DNA of 64,000 nt from Metabacillus sediminilitoris (GCF_009720625.1 NZ_CP046266.1:4349501-4413500); one strand, 5' to 3'; numbered from the stretch's first letter, positions 38,697 through 48,723 are shown. The notes: generated by a model not told the origin, from the letters alone. Program-made: numbers and translations.

Positions 38697-38847
38697 CTTA
38701 TTTAAATATAAAACCCTTAGTTATACTTTAAAAAGTACGAAAACCTTAGTAGCGATCACAACAAAAAAGGCAAATCCCTCCCCTCTTCATTCACGTTGTG
38801 TAACAATCGATCGCTTTAACTATCGGTAATGTAATGACATTACAAAA

Positions 38848-38872
38848 ACGAGCTAACAAATGATTAGCCCGT
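38848..38872 (-). terminator. Terminator of ccpA
   Basis: ACGAGCTAA pairs with TTAGCCCGT, including one G-U pair; TTTTTG follows on the minus strand, 29 nt past the ccpA stop. The gene motS/motP pair seen here in B. subtilis is absent. Confidence 0.65.
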
Positions 38873-38900
38873 CATTATCTTCATAAAAATATCTTTTTTA

Positions 38901-39905
38901 TTATTGTTTCGTCGATTGTCTATATTCAATTCGATGTGGCAGCTCTACAATGTGATTATCCACTTCTTCTTTATTCATATACTTAGTTAGTAATCGCATG
39001 GCAACAGCACCAATATCGTATGTTGGCTGCACAACTGTTGTTAATTGTGGCCTAACCATTGTGGAAAGTCTCGTATTGTCAAAACCAACAATTTCAAAAT
39101 CATCAGGAATTGTGTAATTTCGGTCTTGTGCACCGTGAATAACTCCTAAAGCCATTTCATCTGTCCCAACGAAAATAGCTGTCGGTTTTTCGGTAAGTTC
39201 GTCAATTTTTTCAAACGCTTCAATACCTGAATCGTATGTATAATCACCTTCCACAACCAATTCCTCATCAAATGGAATGCCGGCATCCGCTAATGCTCGC
39301 TTATAACCGACTGTCTTTTTCAAACGATTAATCGGTTCTTCAGCTGGTCCTTCAACATAGGCAATTCTTTTGTGACCCTTTTCAACTAACATTGAAATAA
39401 CATCATATGCAGATTGTTCGTAATTAATGTTTACAGATGGTGTTGTTTCAGATAAGTCTACAGACGCTGCTAATACGATAGGAACTGGAGAACGCTTAAA
39501 TTGTTCGACAAGCTCTTCGGTCACATTTCCACTCATAAAAACAATCCCATCTACTTGCTTACCTAACATTGTATTTAAAAGATGCAACTCTTTATCCTTG
39601 TTTTGATCAGAGTTACTTAAAATAATGTTGTATTTATACATTGTTGCAATATCTTCAATACCACGAGCAAGTTCAGAATAAAAAGTACTTGAGATATCAG
39701 GGATAATAACACCAACAGTTGTTGTTTTTTTGCTAGCTAATCCTCTTGCAACTGCATTTGGGCGATAGCCTAAACGATCAATTGCATCAAGAACCTTTTT
39801 TCTAGTTGTAGGTTTTACATTTGGATTCCCGTTTACTACACGAGAAACAGTTGCCATAGATACACTTGCCTCACGGGCAACATCATAAATAGTAACACTT
39901 GACAT
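38901..39905 (-). CDS. ccpA: Catabolite control protein A
   Basis: LacI-family master regulator of carbon catabolite control that binds cre sites with HPr-Ser46-P. The 334-residue product has the N-terminal HTH ([20 protein letters not shown]) and hinge ([11 protein letters not shown]), then the periplasmic-binding-like core. I start at ATG 39905 with AAGGAG 8 nt upstream; the in-frame GTG at 39914 lies too near the ribosome site. Likely targets in this window are ackA and acsA/acuA. Confidence 0.98.
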   Translation of the reverse strand: MSSVTIYDVAREASVSMATVSRVVNGNPNVKPTTRKKVLDAIDRLGYRPNAVARGLASKKTTTVGVIIPDISSTFYSELARGIEDIATMYKYNIILSNSDQNKDKELHLLNTMLGKQVDGIVFMSGNVTEELVEQFKRSPVPIVLAASVDLSETTPSVNINYEQSAYDVISMLVEKGHKRIAYVEGPAEEPINRLKKTVGYKRALADAGIPFDEELVVEGDYTYDSGIEAFEKIDELTEKPTAIFVGTDEMALGVIHGAQDRNYTIPDDFEIVGFDNTRLSTMVRPQLTTVVQPTYDIGAVAMRLLTKYMNKEEVDNHIVELPHRIEYRQSTKQ

Positions 39906-40277
39906 TTTGAACACTCCTTCTATTCCAATAAAAACGTCTATTTAAAATTTCCACTTTAAATTTTCGTATTGTTTAACATGTAGATAATTTGCTACATTCT
40001 GTCTAAAAACCGTGTTTAATCACGTTCCATGTAAATAATCATACGATACTCTAAAAACCTCTGCAATCTATTTCAATTGTTTTTTACGTTGTTTTCACAT
40101 ATTGTTCGTTTTTTCACATATTTCTTTTGATATAGTATTACATTCTCTTGAAATTCAACCAATTCTTAACTTATTTCTTTAGGTGAAAAAGTTATACATA
40201 TAGTTTTCCCTTATTATTATACATTTATTAGAAAAACTTGGCTAATTGTCAAGTCTAATTAATTTTTTTTACAAATA

Positions 40278-40503
40278 GGCTCTTTTCTAAGAGATTGTTG
40301 CTTTTAAAACGAAAACTATTTCCGGTTGATTGGAGCAGATTGTGAGACTTCTGCGGGAGCAGCGGGACATGTGATGTGAGACTCATGCAGGCGTTTACGC
40401 CGAGGAGGCTCACAGCCCGCCCCGCTAAAAAGCGAGAATCTCTCGCTGCAATCAACCACACATCACTACTTGGTAAATACCAACAAAGTTTGCGAAAACA
40501 GCC
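40278..40503 (+). mobile_element. MITE-like element, copy C
   Basis: A 226-bp copy running from GGCTCTTTTCTAAGAG to GCGAAAACAGCC. It is flanked by TACAAATA (40270-40277) and TAAAAATA (40504-40511), 7 of 8 matching. It lies directly beyond the aroA terminator, between aroA and ccpA. Confidence 0.8.
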
Positions 40504-40508
40504 TAAAA

Positions 40509-40591
40509 ATAAAAAGGCTGACTCATATACCAGCTATATCCGAGAACAAGCAATAAAATGTAGCTTGTTCTTTTTCAGATATACTGTTGAG
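40509..40591 (-). terminator. Long stem-loop terminator downstream of aroA
   Basis: GGCTGACTCATATACCAGC pairs imperfectly with GCTGTTGAGCC-side sequence, with an inner GAACAAGC/GCTTGTTC stem; the minus strand ends CCTTTTTATTTTT. Confidence 0.65.
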
Positions 40592-40748
40592 CCAACCGTA
40601 TCCTTCTTATATTCAGTGCTGTGACCATAAAGCAAAGTACTAAAAGAAGGGCAATGACAATGATTGCAATGCCTCTAAATCCAGAAGAACTGAGGCTAAA
40701 AAACCTTTCAATTCCCCTTATAACTTTCACTGAAGACAAACTTAACAC
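40575..40748 (-). CDS. Possible small membrane ORF after aroA (57 aa)
   Basis: An ORF with a GTG start at 40748, 24 nt after the aroA stop. It encodes one clear membrane helix (about residues 25-45; GIAIIVIALLLVLCFMV) and a basic end (NIRRIRLAQQ). No ribosome site is visible, and the end overlaps the stem of the terminator. It could be a small membrane protein or a decayed gene remnant; I do not recognise it. Confidence 0.3.
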   Translation of the reverse strand: MLSLSSVKVIRGIERFFSLSSSGFRGIAIIVIALLLVLCFMVTALNIRRIRLAQQYI

Positions 40749-40772
40749 TTACAATTATCACATTAAAATGGA

Positions 40773-41849
40773 TTAAGCATTTACTTTAACTAAAGGTTTT
40801 AATTCTTTCATGAAATTATCAAATTGATCAAAGTCCATTTGTTGTGCAGAATCAGATAAAGCAACTGCTGGGTCTGGATGAACCTCTGCCATTACACCAT
40901 CAGCACCAATGGCTAATGCCGCTTTAGCTGTTGGAACTAGTAAATCTCTTCTACCAGTAGAATGAGTCACATCAACAAATACAGGTAAATGTGTTTCTTG
41001 TTTTAAAATTGGTACAGCAGAAATATCTAATGTATTTCTTGTCGCACGTTCATACGTACGAATACCGCGCTCACAAAGGATAATTTGATCATTACCTTGT
41101 GAGATGATGTATTCAGCAGCGTTTACGAACTCATCAATTGTTGCTGCTAATCCACGTTTCAATAATACTGGTTTACGAACAGCTCCTGCAGCCTTTAATA
41201 GATCAAAGTTTTGCATATTTCGTGCACCAATTTGAATGATGTCAACATAGTCTAATGCTAATTCAATATCAGCAGGATTTGTTATTTCACTAATAATCGC
41301 TAAACCGTACTCGTCTCCAACTTTTCTCAAAATTTTCAGACCTTCAAGACCAAGCCCCTGGAAGTCATATGGACTTGTACGTGGTTTAAACGCACCGCCA
41401 CGGAGAATTTTGATACCTTGTTTAACAGCTTGCTCTGCAACAGCAGCAGTTTGCTCATAGCTTTCAACTGCACATGGCCCAACGATGAATGACTGATTTC
41501 CATCACCGATACGAACTCCATTAACTTCAATGATTGTATTTTCTGGTTTCTTCTTACGGGAAACAAGTAAAGCTTTGCTATGGTCATCTTCCTGCAATTC
41601 TAAACTTGCTTTAAAAATCTCCTTAAAAATATGTTGTAAAGTTGAATCCAAAAATGGACCGTCATTATATTCTTTAATATTATTTAACATTTTGCGTTCG
41701 CGAACAGGATCATAACGATGAACACCCTGTGCTTCTTTTGCTTTACCAATTTCCTGAACAACTCTACCTCGCTCATTAATTAGCTTTAATATTTGTAAAT
41801 TAATCTCATCTGCTCTCTCTCTTAATGCCTCTAATTCCGCGTGACTCAT
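40773..41849 (-). CDS. aroA: Chorismate mutase-DAHP synthase fusion
   Basis: First committed enzyme of the shikimate pathway. An N-terminal AroQ-type chorismate mutase domain (about 1-90; [20 protein letters not shown]) is fused to a KDSA-type DAHP synthase (about 105-358; [27 protein letters not shown]). The mutase domain senses chorismate/prephenate for feedback in B. subtilis. Start at ATG 41849 (MSHAELEAL) with AAGGA 8 nt upstream, giving 358 residues as in B. subtilis; the ATG at 41858 abuts the ribosome site. Confidence 0.97.
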   Translation of the reverse strand: MSHAELEALRERADEINLQILKLINERGRVVQEIGKAKEAQGVHRYDPVRERKMLNNIKEYNDGPFLDSTLQHIFKEIFKASLELQEDDHSKALLVSRKKKPENTIIEVNGVRIGDGNQSFIVGPCAVESYEQTAAVAEQAVKQGIKILRGGAFKPRTSPYDFQGLGLEGLKILRKVGDEYGLAIISEITNPADIELALDYVDIIQIGARNMQNFDLLKAAGAVRKPVLLKRGLAATIDEFVNAAEYIISQGNDQIILCERGIRTYERATRNTLDISAVPILKQETHLPVFVDVTHSTGRRDLLVPTAKAALAIGADGVMAEVHPDPAVALSDSAQQMDFDQFDNFMKELKPLVKVNA

Positions 41850-42100
41850 CTCTCTCATCCTTCCCTAAATAAAATCCTCAAAATAATTTGAATAATAAAA
41901 TATGTTTTTATATTATTTGCTATTATATACGATAAAAATGGTATTGTCATTAATAACTTTAATATTTAAACGCTTTTAAGCGGTAAAGTGTTTGGGTGTA
42001 CGATTTATTCATCGCCACTTTACAACGTATGCTTTTTAAGTCAAGATGATACCAAACCAATTAATGATTTTATTTATCGAATGAATGATTAATTTATAAA

Positions 42101-42284
42101 GTCTCTTTTCTAAGAGATTGTTGCTTTTAAAACGAAAACTATTTTAGGTTGATTGAGCGGAATTGCGAGACTCATGCTGGCGTTTACGCCGAGGAGGCTC
42201 AACGCCCCCATCCCCGCGGAAAGCGAGCATCAGGAGCGGCAGTCAACCACACCCCACTACTTGGTAAAGTTTGCGAAAACAGCT
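42101..42284 (+). mobile_element. MITE-like element, copy D
   Basis: A shorter, diverged 184-bp copy (GTCTCTTTTCTAAGAG at left, TTGCGAAAACAGCT at right) lacking part of the middle. It is flanked by TTTATAAA (42093-42100) and TTTTTAAA (42285-42292), 7 of 8 matching. It lies just beyond the ytxJ terminator. Confidence 0.75.
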
Positions 42285-42300
42285 TTTTTAAAAAATAAAA

Positions 42301-42334
42301 AGTGACTGCCAATCTTAAAGTAGTAGGCAGCCAC
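42301..42334 (-). terminator. Terminator of ytxGHJ
   Basis: GTGACTGCC pairs with GGCAGCCAC; CTTTTTATTTTTT follows on the minus strand. Confidence 0.7.
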
Positions 42335-42340
42335 ATTCTT

Positions 42341-42670
42341 TTAACCAATTGTTTCTTTTTTGAGTGAATCATAAGTGATTTTCCAATGAGAAGTATCCCA
42401 TACAACTTTTTTCCCTTTAAATAATAGGGCTTGAGGTGATTCATGCTTAATTCCAAATGTTTCTGAAATATAATTTGAAAGTGGTTTTGCATCCTGAACA
42501 TGTAAATGATAGCTTGGAAAGTCAGGATGTTTGTCCGTAAATTCTTGATATTCTTCAAACGCAGCCTGACTAATTGGACATGTTAAGCTATTTTTTACAA
42601 ATAAAAATGCATCATTGTTATTTAATACTTCCTCAAATTGTTCTATTGTCTCTATCGCTTGTTTACTCAC
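42341..42670 (-). CDS. ytxJ: YtxJ, bacilliredoxin-like thioredoxin-fold protein
   Basis: A 109-residue thioredoxin-fold protein with the single-cysteine motif SLTCPISQAAFEEY (about residue 31), matching the monothiol bacilliredoxin YtxJ that removes bacillithiol from proteins. GTG at 42670 is placed 8 nt after AAAGGTGA; the GTG at 42679 is inside the ribosome site. Third gene of ytxG-ytxH-ytxJ, 74 nt after ytxH. Confidence 0.92.
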   Translation of the reverse strand: MSKQAIETIEQFEEVLNNNDAFLFVKNSLTCPISQAAFEEYQEFTDKHPDFPSYHLHVQDAKPLSNYISETFGIKHESPQALLFKGKKVVWDTSHWKITYDSLKKETIG

Positions 42671-42744
42671 TTTCTTCACCTTTCTACTAAAGAGATACCG
42701 ATATCATGTTTCACAGTTCTCTTTCATACTAATAATTAGACCTC

Positions 42745-43248
42745 TTAAGAATTTGTTTTCAATTGATTTTCTGAGTTATCGTCAGCTTTAGCCTGTTGTT
42801 GCACCTTTTTATCATTATCATAACCGGAGTCAACTGGCTCTACAACTGCAACGGATTGATCTGTTTGTCCATTGTCTTTATTTGAAGTTGCTGAATCATC
42901 TGAAATTTGTTCCATTGCCTCTTCTATTTCCTTTTCAATGAAATCACTTTGTCCTTTTGTTGTACCTTTCATATCACGGACTTTATTCATAATCTGAGAA
43001 GATTGTTCAGTAACAGCCTGTGAAAGTGAAACGGTTTTCTCTTTTGCGGCACTTGCTATGCCTGAGCTTTTTTCAAGAGCATCACTAGTCATTCGTCCTG
43101 TACGTTTCTTTACCATTGTTGCTTGTTGCCCAAGATCATCGCGAATTTCTTTACCAGATTTCGGTGCTAAAAATAATGCTGTTGCCGCCCCGATTAATCC
43201 TCCAACTAGTGAACCAACAATAAAATCTTTACTATTATTTTTACCCAT
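42745..43248 (-). CDS. ytxH: YtxH, general stress membrane protein
   Basis: A 167-residue YtxH-family protein: a glycine-rich membrane helix near the N-terminus (IVGSLVGGLIGAATALFLAP, about residues 9-28), the family motif PKSGKEIRDDL, then a long charged, alanine- and glutamine-rich helical tail. Induced by general stress in B. subtilis. GAGGAGG precedes the ATG. 37 nt after ytxG. Confidence 0.92.
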   Translation of the reverse strand: MGKNNSKDFIVGSLVGGLIGAATALFLAPKSGKEIRDDLGQQATMVKKRTGRMTSDALEKSSGIASAAKEKTVSLSQAVTEQSSQIMNKVRDMKGTTKGQSDFIEKEIEEAMEQISDDSATSNKDNGQTDQSVAVVEPVDSGYDNDKKVQQQAKADDNSENQLKTNS

Positions 43249-43285
43249 TTATAACTACCTCCTCTAAATCAGATAATCGATTCGA

Positions 43286-43714
43286 TCAACCTGTCGTTTT
43301 GCTTTCACTTTTCTGCTTCCATTTTGCCCATATTTCCATCGCAGCATTACTCCATTGGACAACTTGATTTATTTTATCTTGATTTTGATTAAGACTTGTA
43401 GAAACAGAAGTTGTCACTCTCTTAACAGAATGATTTAACTGTTGTATTGTTGTACCTACATCTTGAACAGATTCAACAACCGTATTTAATTTTTCTGACT
43501 TATGTTGGATATCATCTGCAAGTGCATTTGTTTTATGTAATAATTCTGTTGTTTCAAGCGTAATTCCTTCCATTTGTTTTTCAAGTCCAGATAAAGTTCC
43601 TGCTACATTCGATAAAGTTTCTTGTAGAGCCTTTAATGTTTTCGACACATATACCACTAAAATCGTAAATGCTACAGCTATTAGAGCAACACTTAGATAT
43701 AAAATAATGATCAT
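43286..43714 (-). CDS. ytxG: YtxG, DUF948 general stress protein
   Basis: A 142-residue DUF948 protein with one N-terminal membrane helix (about 2-23) and a long coiled-coil-like region rich in T, L and Q. First gene of ytxGHJ, known in B. subtilis as sigma-B/sigma-H controlled; a sigma-B-like promoter lies 32 nt upstream here. AGGAGGTGT precedes the ATG. Confidence 0.92.
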   Translation of the reverse strand: MIIILYLSVALIAVAFTILVVYVSKTLKALQETLSNVAGTLSGLEKQMEGITLETTELLHKTNALADDIQHKSEKLNTVVESVQDVGTTIQQLNHSVKRVTTSVSTSLNQNQDKINQVVQWSNAAMEIWAKWKQKSESKTTG

Positions 43715-43745
43715 GTCCTACACCTCCTAATGTCTTTAATGTTCT

Positions 43746-43770
43746 ATACCCATTATAATCTATTATAAAC
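43746..43770 (-). promoter_or_regulatory. Sigma-B-like promoter of ytxGHJ
   Basis: GTTT (43767-43770) and GGGTAT (43746-43751), 15 nt apart on the minus strand, fit the general stress sigma factor pattern. Confidence 0.5.
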
Positions 43771-43982
43771 AGAAACTTTACAATATAGATAAATTCTCTC
43801 CTATATTTGACAATTTTTATGACATTACCTGTATTTATCCATGAGCACATTAGTCCTTTGCCATATTGTAATAACTAAGACAAAACTCTTATGCTTTCTA
43901 TCTTTTTATCTTCTCGTTCGTAAGAATAATCCTGTTCGGGTAAAATAAATCTTGGAAGACTACTTTTTTAGGAGGTTTTATT

Positions 43983-45098
43983 TTGAAAGATCCACGTATT
44001 GAAACACTTGCAAAAAACCTTATTAATTATTCAATCCGTTTACAAAAAGGCGAAAAAGTATTAATTGAAAATTTCGGACTGCAAAGAGAGTTAGTGGTTG
44101 CTCTTGTTAAAGAAGCATATAAAGCGGGCGGATACCCATTCGTTTCCTTGAAGGATCACCAGGTTGATCGAGCGTTAATGATGGGAGGACAAGAAGAACA
44201 ATTTCAATTAATCGCAGATTTTGAAGCTGAAGTAATGAAGAAAATGGATGCTTACGTAGGTTTAAGATCTGGAAATAACATCAATGAATTTGCGGATATT
44301 TCAGATGAAAAAATGAAATTGCAGGGCCAAACAATTGGGAAAAAGGTACACCGTGAAATTCGTGTTCCAAAAACACGATGGGTCGTATTAAGATACCCTA
44401 CATCTTCTATGGCTCAGTTGGCGAAAATGAGTACGGAACAGTTTGAGGATTTTTATTTTGATGTATGCAATCTTGACTATAGTAAAATGGACATAGCAAT
44501 GGATCCATTAGTTGAATTAATGAATAAGACGGATAAAGTTCGTTTAACTGGAGAAGGAACTGATTTAACGTTCTCAATTAAAGACATCCCAGCTATAAAA
44601 TGTTCTGGTCAGATGAACATACCAGATGGTGAAGTATATACAGCACCTGTTAAAGATTCTGTAAATGGCAAAATTACATATAATACGCCTTCACCTTATA
44701 ATGGATTTACATTTGAAAATGTTCAATTAACATTTAAAGATGGAAAAATAGTAGAGGCAACGGCAAATGATACAGAAAGAATTAATAAAATTTTTGATAC
44801 AGATGAAGGTGCACGTTTTATCGGTGAATTTGCAATTGGAGTGAACCCTTATATCTCTCAGCCAATGCAAGACATCCTTTTTGATGAAAAAATTGATGGC
44901 AGCTTCCACTTCACTCCTGGTCAAGCATATGATGATGCGTACAATGGGAATCATTCAAACATCCATTGGGACATGGTTATGATTCAACGCCCAGAGTATG
45001 GCGGTGGTGAGATCTACTTTGATGATGTGCTTATTCGAAAAGATGGCCGTTTTGTCATACCCGAGTTGGAGGCTTTAAATCCAGAGAATTTAAAATAA
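43983..45098 (+). CDS. M29-family aminopeptidase (AmpS/PepS-like)
   Basis: A cobalt- or zinc-activated aminopeptidase of 371 residues, somewhat shorter than the typical 400-410. Metal ligands fall in MNIPDGEVYTAP, FIGEFAIGVN, GSFHFTPGQAY and SNIHWDMV. TTG start with AGGAGG 7 nt upstream. It stands alone between ytxG (divergent) and the ABC genes (convergent). The substrate spectrum cannot be read. Confidence 0.92.
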   Translation: MKDPRIETLAKNLINYSIRLQKGEKVLIENFGLQRELVVALVKEAYKAGGYPFVSLKDHQVDRALMMGGQEEQFQLIADFEAEVMKKMDAYVGLRSGNNINEFADISDEKMKLQGQTIGKKVHREIRVPKTRWVVLRYPTSSMAQLAKMSTEQFEDFYFDVCNLDYSKMDIAMDPLVELMNKTDKVRLTGEGTDLTFSIKDIPAIKCSGQMNIPDGEVYTAPVKDSVNGKITYNTPSPYNGFTFENVQLTFKDGKIVEATANDTERINKIFDTDEGARFIGEFAIGVNPYISQPMQDILFDEKIDGSFHFTPGQAYDDAYNGNHSNIHWDMVMIQRPEYGGGEIYFDDVLIRKDGRFVIPELEALNPENLK

Positions 45099-45155
45099 GA
45101 AACGCAAGCTCTTACTTTCACATTTCATTTCATCGTGGGTGAAAAAACAATCATA

Positions 45156-45196
45156 AAAACGAAACGCATGGATAATAAATCCATGCGTTTCGTTTT
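45156..45196. terminator. Bidirectional terminator, aminopeptidase / ABC permease
   Basis: AAAACGAAACGCATGGA pairs with TCCATGCGTTTCGTTTT around a short loop; T-tracts on both sides. Confidence 0.85.
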
Positions 45197-45200
45197 TAGT

Positions 45201-45965
45201 TTATACGTGTACATCCCTCTTCGTAAATGAGAGTAATGTAAAATAAAATAAAATGACAAGATGAATAAATATATTACAAATAGAGAATGGCAACGACATT
45301 CCTTCAAATAAAGGCTCTCCGAAGAAGTAAGGCATTAAATTTGTATTGGCAAATAGTAAATACTTTCCTGCCTCATAATGATAATGATCTAACAGTGTGA
45401 TAACCGCACTAGATGTAAACAGTAAAAATATAGGAAGCGCGATTGAAAAGACACTGCTTCGTGTTAAAGCAGAAAGACAAAATGCAATTGAACACATGAC
45501 AATCATTTCAATGAACTGAAACAAATAACCACCTAATCCAACTAATACTTTTTGATCAAGGTCAAATAATGTTCCAGAGTAAAAAATAAGCCCAAGTATG
45601 CATGACATCAATAATTGAAGTAACACAAATAATCCAGTAATATATAAAACTGTTAGATATTTGGATAGTAATATTTTTGCCCTTTTTACAGGCCTTGTAA
45701 ATAAAAACTTGATCGTACCTTTTTCAAATTCACTTGAAACAATGTCGCCAGAAACAATAATACACATTAACTGGATGACTATTAGCAAATAAGAGCTAAC
45801 TTGAATATAATCCCAAAAAGTAAAATCAGTACCTTTAAATAGAAATTTAAAAAATAAACTGAAAACAATATTTATTATAACCATTAAGCCAATTAAAACC
45901 CATATTCTAGGACGTTTAAATAGTTTCATATGCTCATTTTTAAGTAAGTGAAGATAAGACATCAT
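45201..45965 (-). CDS. ABC-2-type transporter permease
   Basis: A 254-residue membrane protein with about six predicted helices (near 20-38, 53-73, 100-125, 140-165, 172-192, 225-245) and the typical short hydrophilic SSEFEKGTIKFLFTRPVKR loop of ABC-2 permeases. Its ATG overlaps the ATPase stop by 4 nt (ATGA). It probably forms an exporter with that protein; the substrate is unknown. Confidence 0.9.
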   Translation of the reverse strand: MMSYLHLLKNEHMKLFKRPRIWVLIGLMVIINIVFSLFFKFLFKGTDFTFWDYIQVSSYLLIVIQLMCIIVSGDIVSSEFEKGTIKFLFTRPVKRAKILLSKYLTVLYITGLFVLLQLLMSCILGLIFYSGTLFDLDQKVLVGLGGYLFQFIEMIVMCSIAFCLSALTRSSVFSIALPIFLLFTSSAVITLLDHYHYEAGKYLLFANTNLMPYFFGEPLFEGMSLPFSICNIFIHLVILFYFTLLSFTKRDVHV

Positions 45966-46891
45966 GATCCTTCACCTCGCACTGTTTGTAAAAATAGCTC
46001 TTCAAGCGGACTACCAGTTCTCTCAATTCCGACTACATCGATTCCTGATGAGACAAGCAGCTTATTCAGCTGTGCAACATCATGTATCATTAATTCGATT
46101 GAAAAGCCACTCGAATGATAATGTATATTATTATGATCCAATTTATTTTCTATTATAGTTTTTAGTTTCTCTCCATTTAACACCTTAAAGGAATAAGTTT
46201 GCAGCGTGCTTGTACCCTCTTGTAAATCACTTAATAACCCACGTTGTATACATGTTCCATCATCCATAACTAATACACTATCACATATCAATTCAATTTC
46301 AGCGAGAATATGGCTTGAGATAATGATTGACACATTTTCTTCACGAGCAAGCTTTCTTAATGTTTCTCTCAGACTTTTAATCCCTTCTGGATCAAGCCCG
46401 TTAGTCGGTTCATCTAAAAGTAGTATGGATGGTCGATGAAGAAGTGCCTGAGCAAGACCAAGTCTTTGCCTCATTCCTAGGGAATAGGTATAAACCTTAT
46501 CAAAAATATAGTCATCCATTTTTAAGCGTTCAATCACTTCATCGATTCTTTTAGATGAAAATTGATCTGTCATTCGGAAAAAATGGATTAGGTTATCATA
46601 GCCTGATAAATAATCATACATAATTGGATTTTCAATGATTGCTCCGACATGCATGATTGCCTTTTCAAATTCTTTGTTGATATGATGACCTTCAATCAAT
46701 ACCAGCCCGTTTGTTGGTTTAATGAGACCAACAAGCATTTTTAAAATTGTTGTTTTCCCAGAACCATTCGGACCAAGCAAGCCAAGGATTTCCCCGCGAG
46801 AGAGTTCAAAACTTACATCTTTAATAATAAGGGATTTCCCGATTTTTTTACTTAGATGATCTACTTTTAGAACAATTTCAAATTCTTTCAT
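45962..46891 (-). CDS. ABC transporter ATP-binding protein (BcrA-like)
   Basis: A 309-residue ABC ATPase with Walker A GPNGSGKTT, signature YSLGMRQRLG, Walker B ILLLDEPTNGLDPEG and SSHILAEIE. A C-terminal extension of about 90 residues follows the ATPase core, as in the bacitracin-exporter type BcrA group. With the downstream permease it suggests export or cell-envelope defence, but no linked two-component system is present. AAGGTG precedes the ATG. Confidence 0.92.
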   Translation of the reverse strand: MKEFEIVLKVDHLSKKIGKSLIIKDVSFELSRGEILGLLGPNGSGKTTILKMLVGLIKPTNGLVLIEGHHINKEFEKAIMHVGAIIENPIMYDYLSGYDNLIHFFRMTDQFSSKRIDEVIERLKMDDYIFDKVYTYSLGMRQRLGLAQALLHRPSILLLDEPTNGLDPEGIKSLRETLRKLAREENVSIIISSHILAEIELICDSVLVMDDGTCIQRGLLSDLQEGTSTLQTYSFKVLNGEKLKTIIENKLDHNNIHYHSSGFSIELMIHDVAQLNKLLVSSGIDVVGIERTGSPLEELFLQTVRGEGS

Positions 46892-46916
46892 ACTAACACC
46901 TTCATTTATCTCACAC

Positions 46917-47906
46917 TTATTCAGTATGTTTATTTTGAAAAGCTGGAGCTATCACATCAATTCGATTTGTCCATATCCAGCCTTGATAATTAGCAGGAAG
47001 ACGATTAAGATCACTTTTTGAATCAAAGCCTTCTGAAAATCCACCGTCACCAGCAACAATAACAATTCTTGCATTTGATTTTTCCATGCGCTCTATAAAT
47101 TTTCCGGACCATCCCCAGAAAAATAGCGCAATTTTTTCTGGAATATGCAACTCTGTATTTTCACATGTTCCTGGAACATAGCCTGTCCAACCAGTTAATA
47201 TATATGGGATTAAACAACTTTTCATGGTTCCTTTTGACATGACCCTAATACTAGGTAATTTTTCATTTAATGTTTCAATTGGTTTATCACCGCCATAGAC
47301 AGTTAACAGCCTTAAACGGTCCTCTGGAAGCTTAGAAAGGATTTTCGCGAGTTGTTCCCCTTCCTTTGCATCATCACTTTTTATATGAATTAAAAAAGAC
47401 TTTTCTGGAAAATAGCTTAATACCTCATCAAGTGACGGCATTAATCCAATCCCTTTTCCACGGAAAGGGAAAGTTTTCCCATTATCGTATGTATATCCAT
47501 ATCCAATGTCAACTTTTTTAAGCTCGTCCATCGAATAATCCATTGTTGTTCCTTCAACATCTGTCCGACAATCTAATGTCCAGTCATGAAAGACGGCAAA
47601 TTGTCCATCTTTAGTCGGCTTAATATCCAATTCAACCATATTTGCGCCTTCTTTAAATGCAGCTTCCATTGAAGGTATTGTATTCTCTAAATATGAATGC
47701 TCAGGTTTATAAATCATCTCAGCCGTACAAGTATCATTGCTCACCTTACTTATATCAAAGGTTTGTGCCATGCCTCTATGAGCAAGTAACAATGGCTGAT
47801 GCTCCGATTTACCTGAAAAAAAATTGGTATTATTCAACACCATAAAAAGAATTAAGATGCCGATAAATATCATGATTTTTTTTATGTGTTTTTTCCTCAT
47901 TATCAT
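46917..47906 (-). CDS. Membrane-anchored glycerophosphodiester phosphodiesterase
   Basis: A 329-residue protein with an N-terminal signal anchor (about 8-24) and a GDPD domain: catalytic AHRGMAQ (about 43-49), SYLENTIPSMEAAFKEGA, MVELDIKPTKDGQFAVFHDW. It probably acts outside the membrane and hydrolyses glycerophosphodiesters. ATG 47906 sits 7 nt after GGAGG; the TTG at 47909 is an alternative. It precedes the ABC ATPase gene by 25 nt, so the three may be one operon. No signal-peptidase site is evident. Confidence 0.9.
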   Translation of the reverse strand: MIMRKKHIKKIMIFIGILILFMVLNNTNFFSGKSEHQPLLLAHRGMAQTFDISKVSNDTCTAEMIYKPEHSYLENTIPSMEAAFKEGANMVELDIKPTKDGQFAVFHDWTLDCRTDVEGTTMDYSMDELKKVDIGYGYTYDNGKTFPFRGKGIGLMPSLDEVLSYFPEKSFLIHIKSDDAKEGEQLAKILSKLPEDRLRLLTVYGGDKPIETLNEKLPSIRVMSKGTMKSCLIPYILTGWTGYVPGTCENTELHIPEKIALFFWGWSGKFIERMEKSNARIVIVAGDGGFSEGFDSKSDLNRLPANYQGWIWTNRIDVIAPAFQNKHTE

Positions 47907-48031
47907 CAATTATCCTCCAGTACATTTTACACATTTAAATAGTAATTCTTTGATTGCTCAGACTCAATGATTATGAGATAATATTTTGCTGATAAGATTC
48001 TGATAATTTATTTGGAGTTAGGAGTTAAAGA

Positions 48032-48721
48032 ATGGATTTTTCATCATTTCTTATAATTGAGCATGCACCAGAGCATGATGCTGGCGATATTATCTCATTA
48101 ACGAAAACAAACACCGTTTTTGGCAGAGAGTCATTACAATGGAAACCTGATATTGCATTCAACAATGTATATGTCTCAAGAAAACACTTTATCATTTACG
48201 TTGATTCAAAAAACCATTATTATATTGAAGATTTAACAAGTAAACATGGTACAGCATTGAATGGAATTCGTCTTAAACCAAATCAACCTAAAAAACTAAA
48301 TAACTATGACACCATTTCTTTTGCAAAAGATCTTATCGTTATGACTTTCTCGCTTAAAGGCATAGAAGAAACATTAGAATTAACACCTCTTCATCTTACA
48401 GAGTTAAAGAGAAGGTCCTTAAGTCCTCAGCTTGATCCACTAAAGCAAGCCATACTTTTTAAAAACACCGCTTATTCTTTAACGGATAAGGAATATAAGT
48501 CTATGGAACTACTCCTTCAAAATAATTATTTCGTCACGAAGGAAGAACTTATAACATATGTTTGGTCTGAGAGATTCACCACATCGACACTTGAACCTAT
48601 GGTTAGTCCAGAGGAAGTACATGCTCTTATTTATCGCTTAAGAAAAAAAATACCTGCTAATATAAACATCGAAGTGATTAGAGGAAAGGGTTACTCTTTA
48701 ACCATGAAACTAGACACATAA
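48032..48721 (+). CDS. FHA domain fused to an OmpR-type winged helix
   Basis: A 229-residue cytosolic protein with an N-terminal forkhead-associated domain (about 15-110; VFGRESLQ, VSRKHFIIYVDS, IEDLTSKHGTALNG) and a C-terminal transcription-factor-type winged helix (about 130-225; SLTDKEYKSMELLL, EVHALIYRLRKKI, EVIRGKGYSL). The receiver domain of response regulators is replaced by FHA, so the input may be phosphothreonine (inference). It is divergent from the GDPD gene. AGGAG precedes the ATG. Confidence 0.88.
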   Translation: MDFSSFLIIEHAPEHDAGDIISLTKTNTVFGRESLQWKPDIAFNNVYVSRKHFIIYVDSKNHYYIEDLTSKHGTALNGIRLKPNQPKKLNNYDTISFAKDLIVMTFSLKGIEETLELTPLHLTELKRRSLSPQLDPLKQAILFKNTAYSLTDKEYKSMELLLQNNYFVTKEELITYVWSERFTTSTLEPMVSPEEVHALIYRLRKKIPANINIEVIRGKGYSLTMKLDT

Positions 48722-48723
48722 CA

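Noticed and set aside
40376..40624. 82-codon plus-strand frame at copy C
   Set aside because: Lies mostly in the MITE-like element; no ribosome site or family.
42199..42558. Minus-strand frame over ytxJ and element copy D
   Set aside because: Runs out of ytxJ in another frame into the repeat; no ribosome site.
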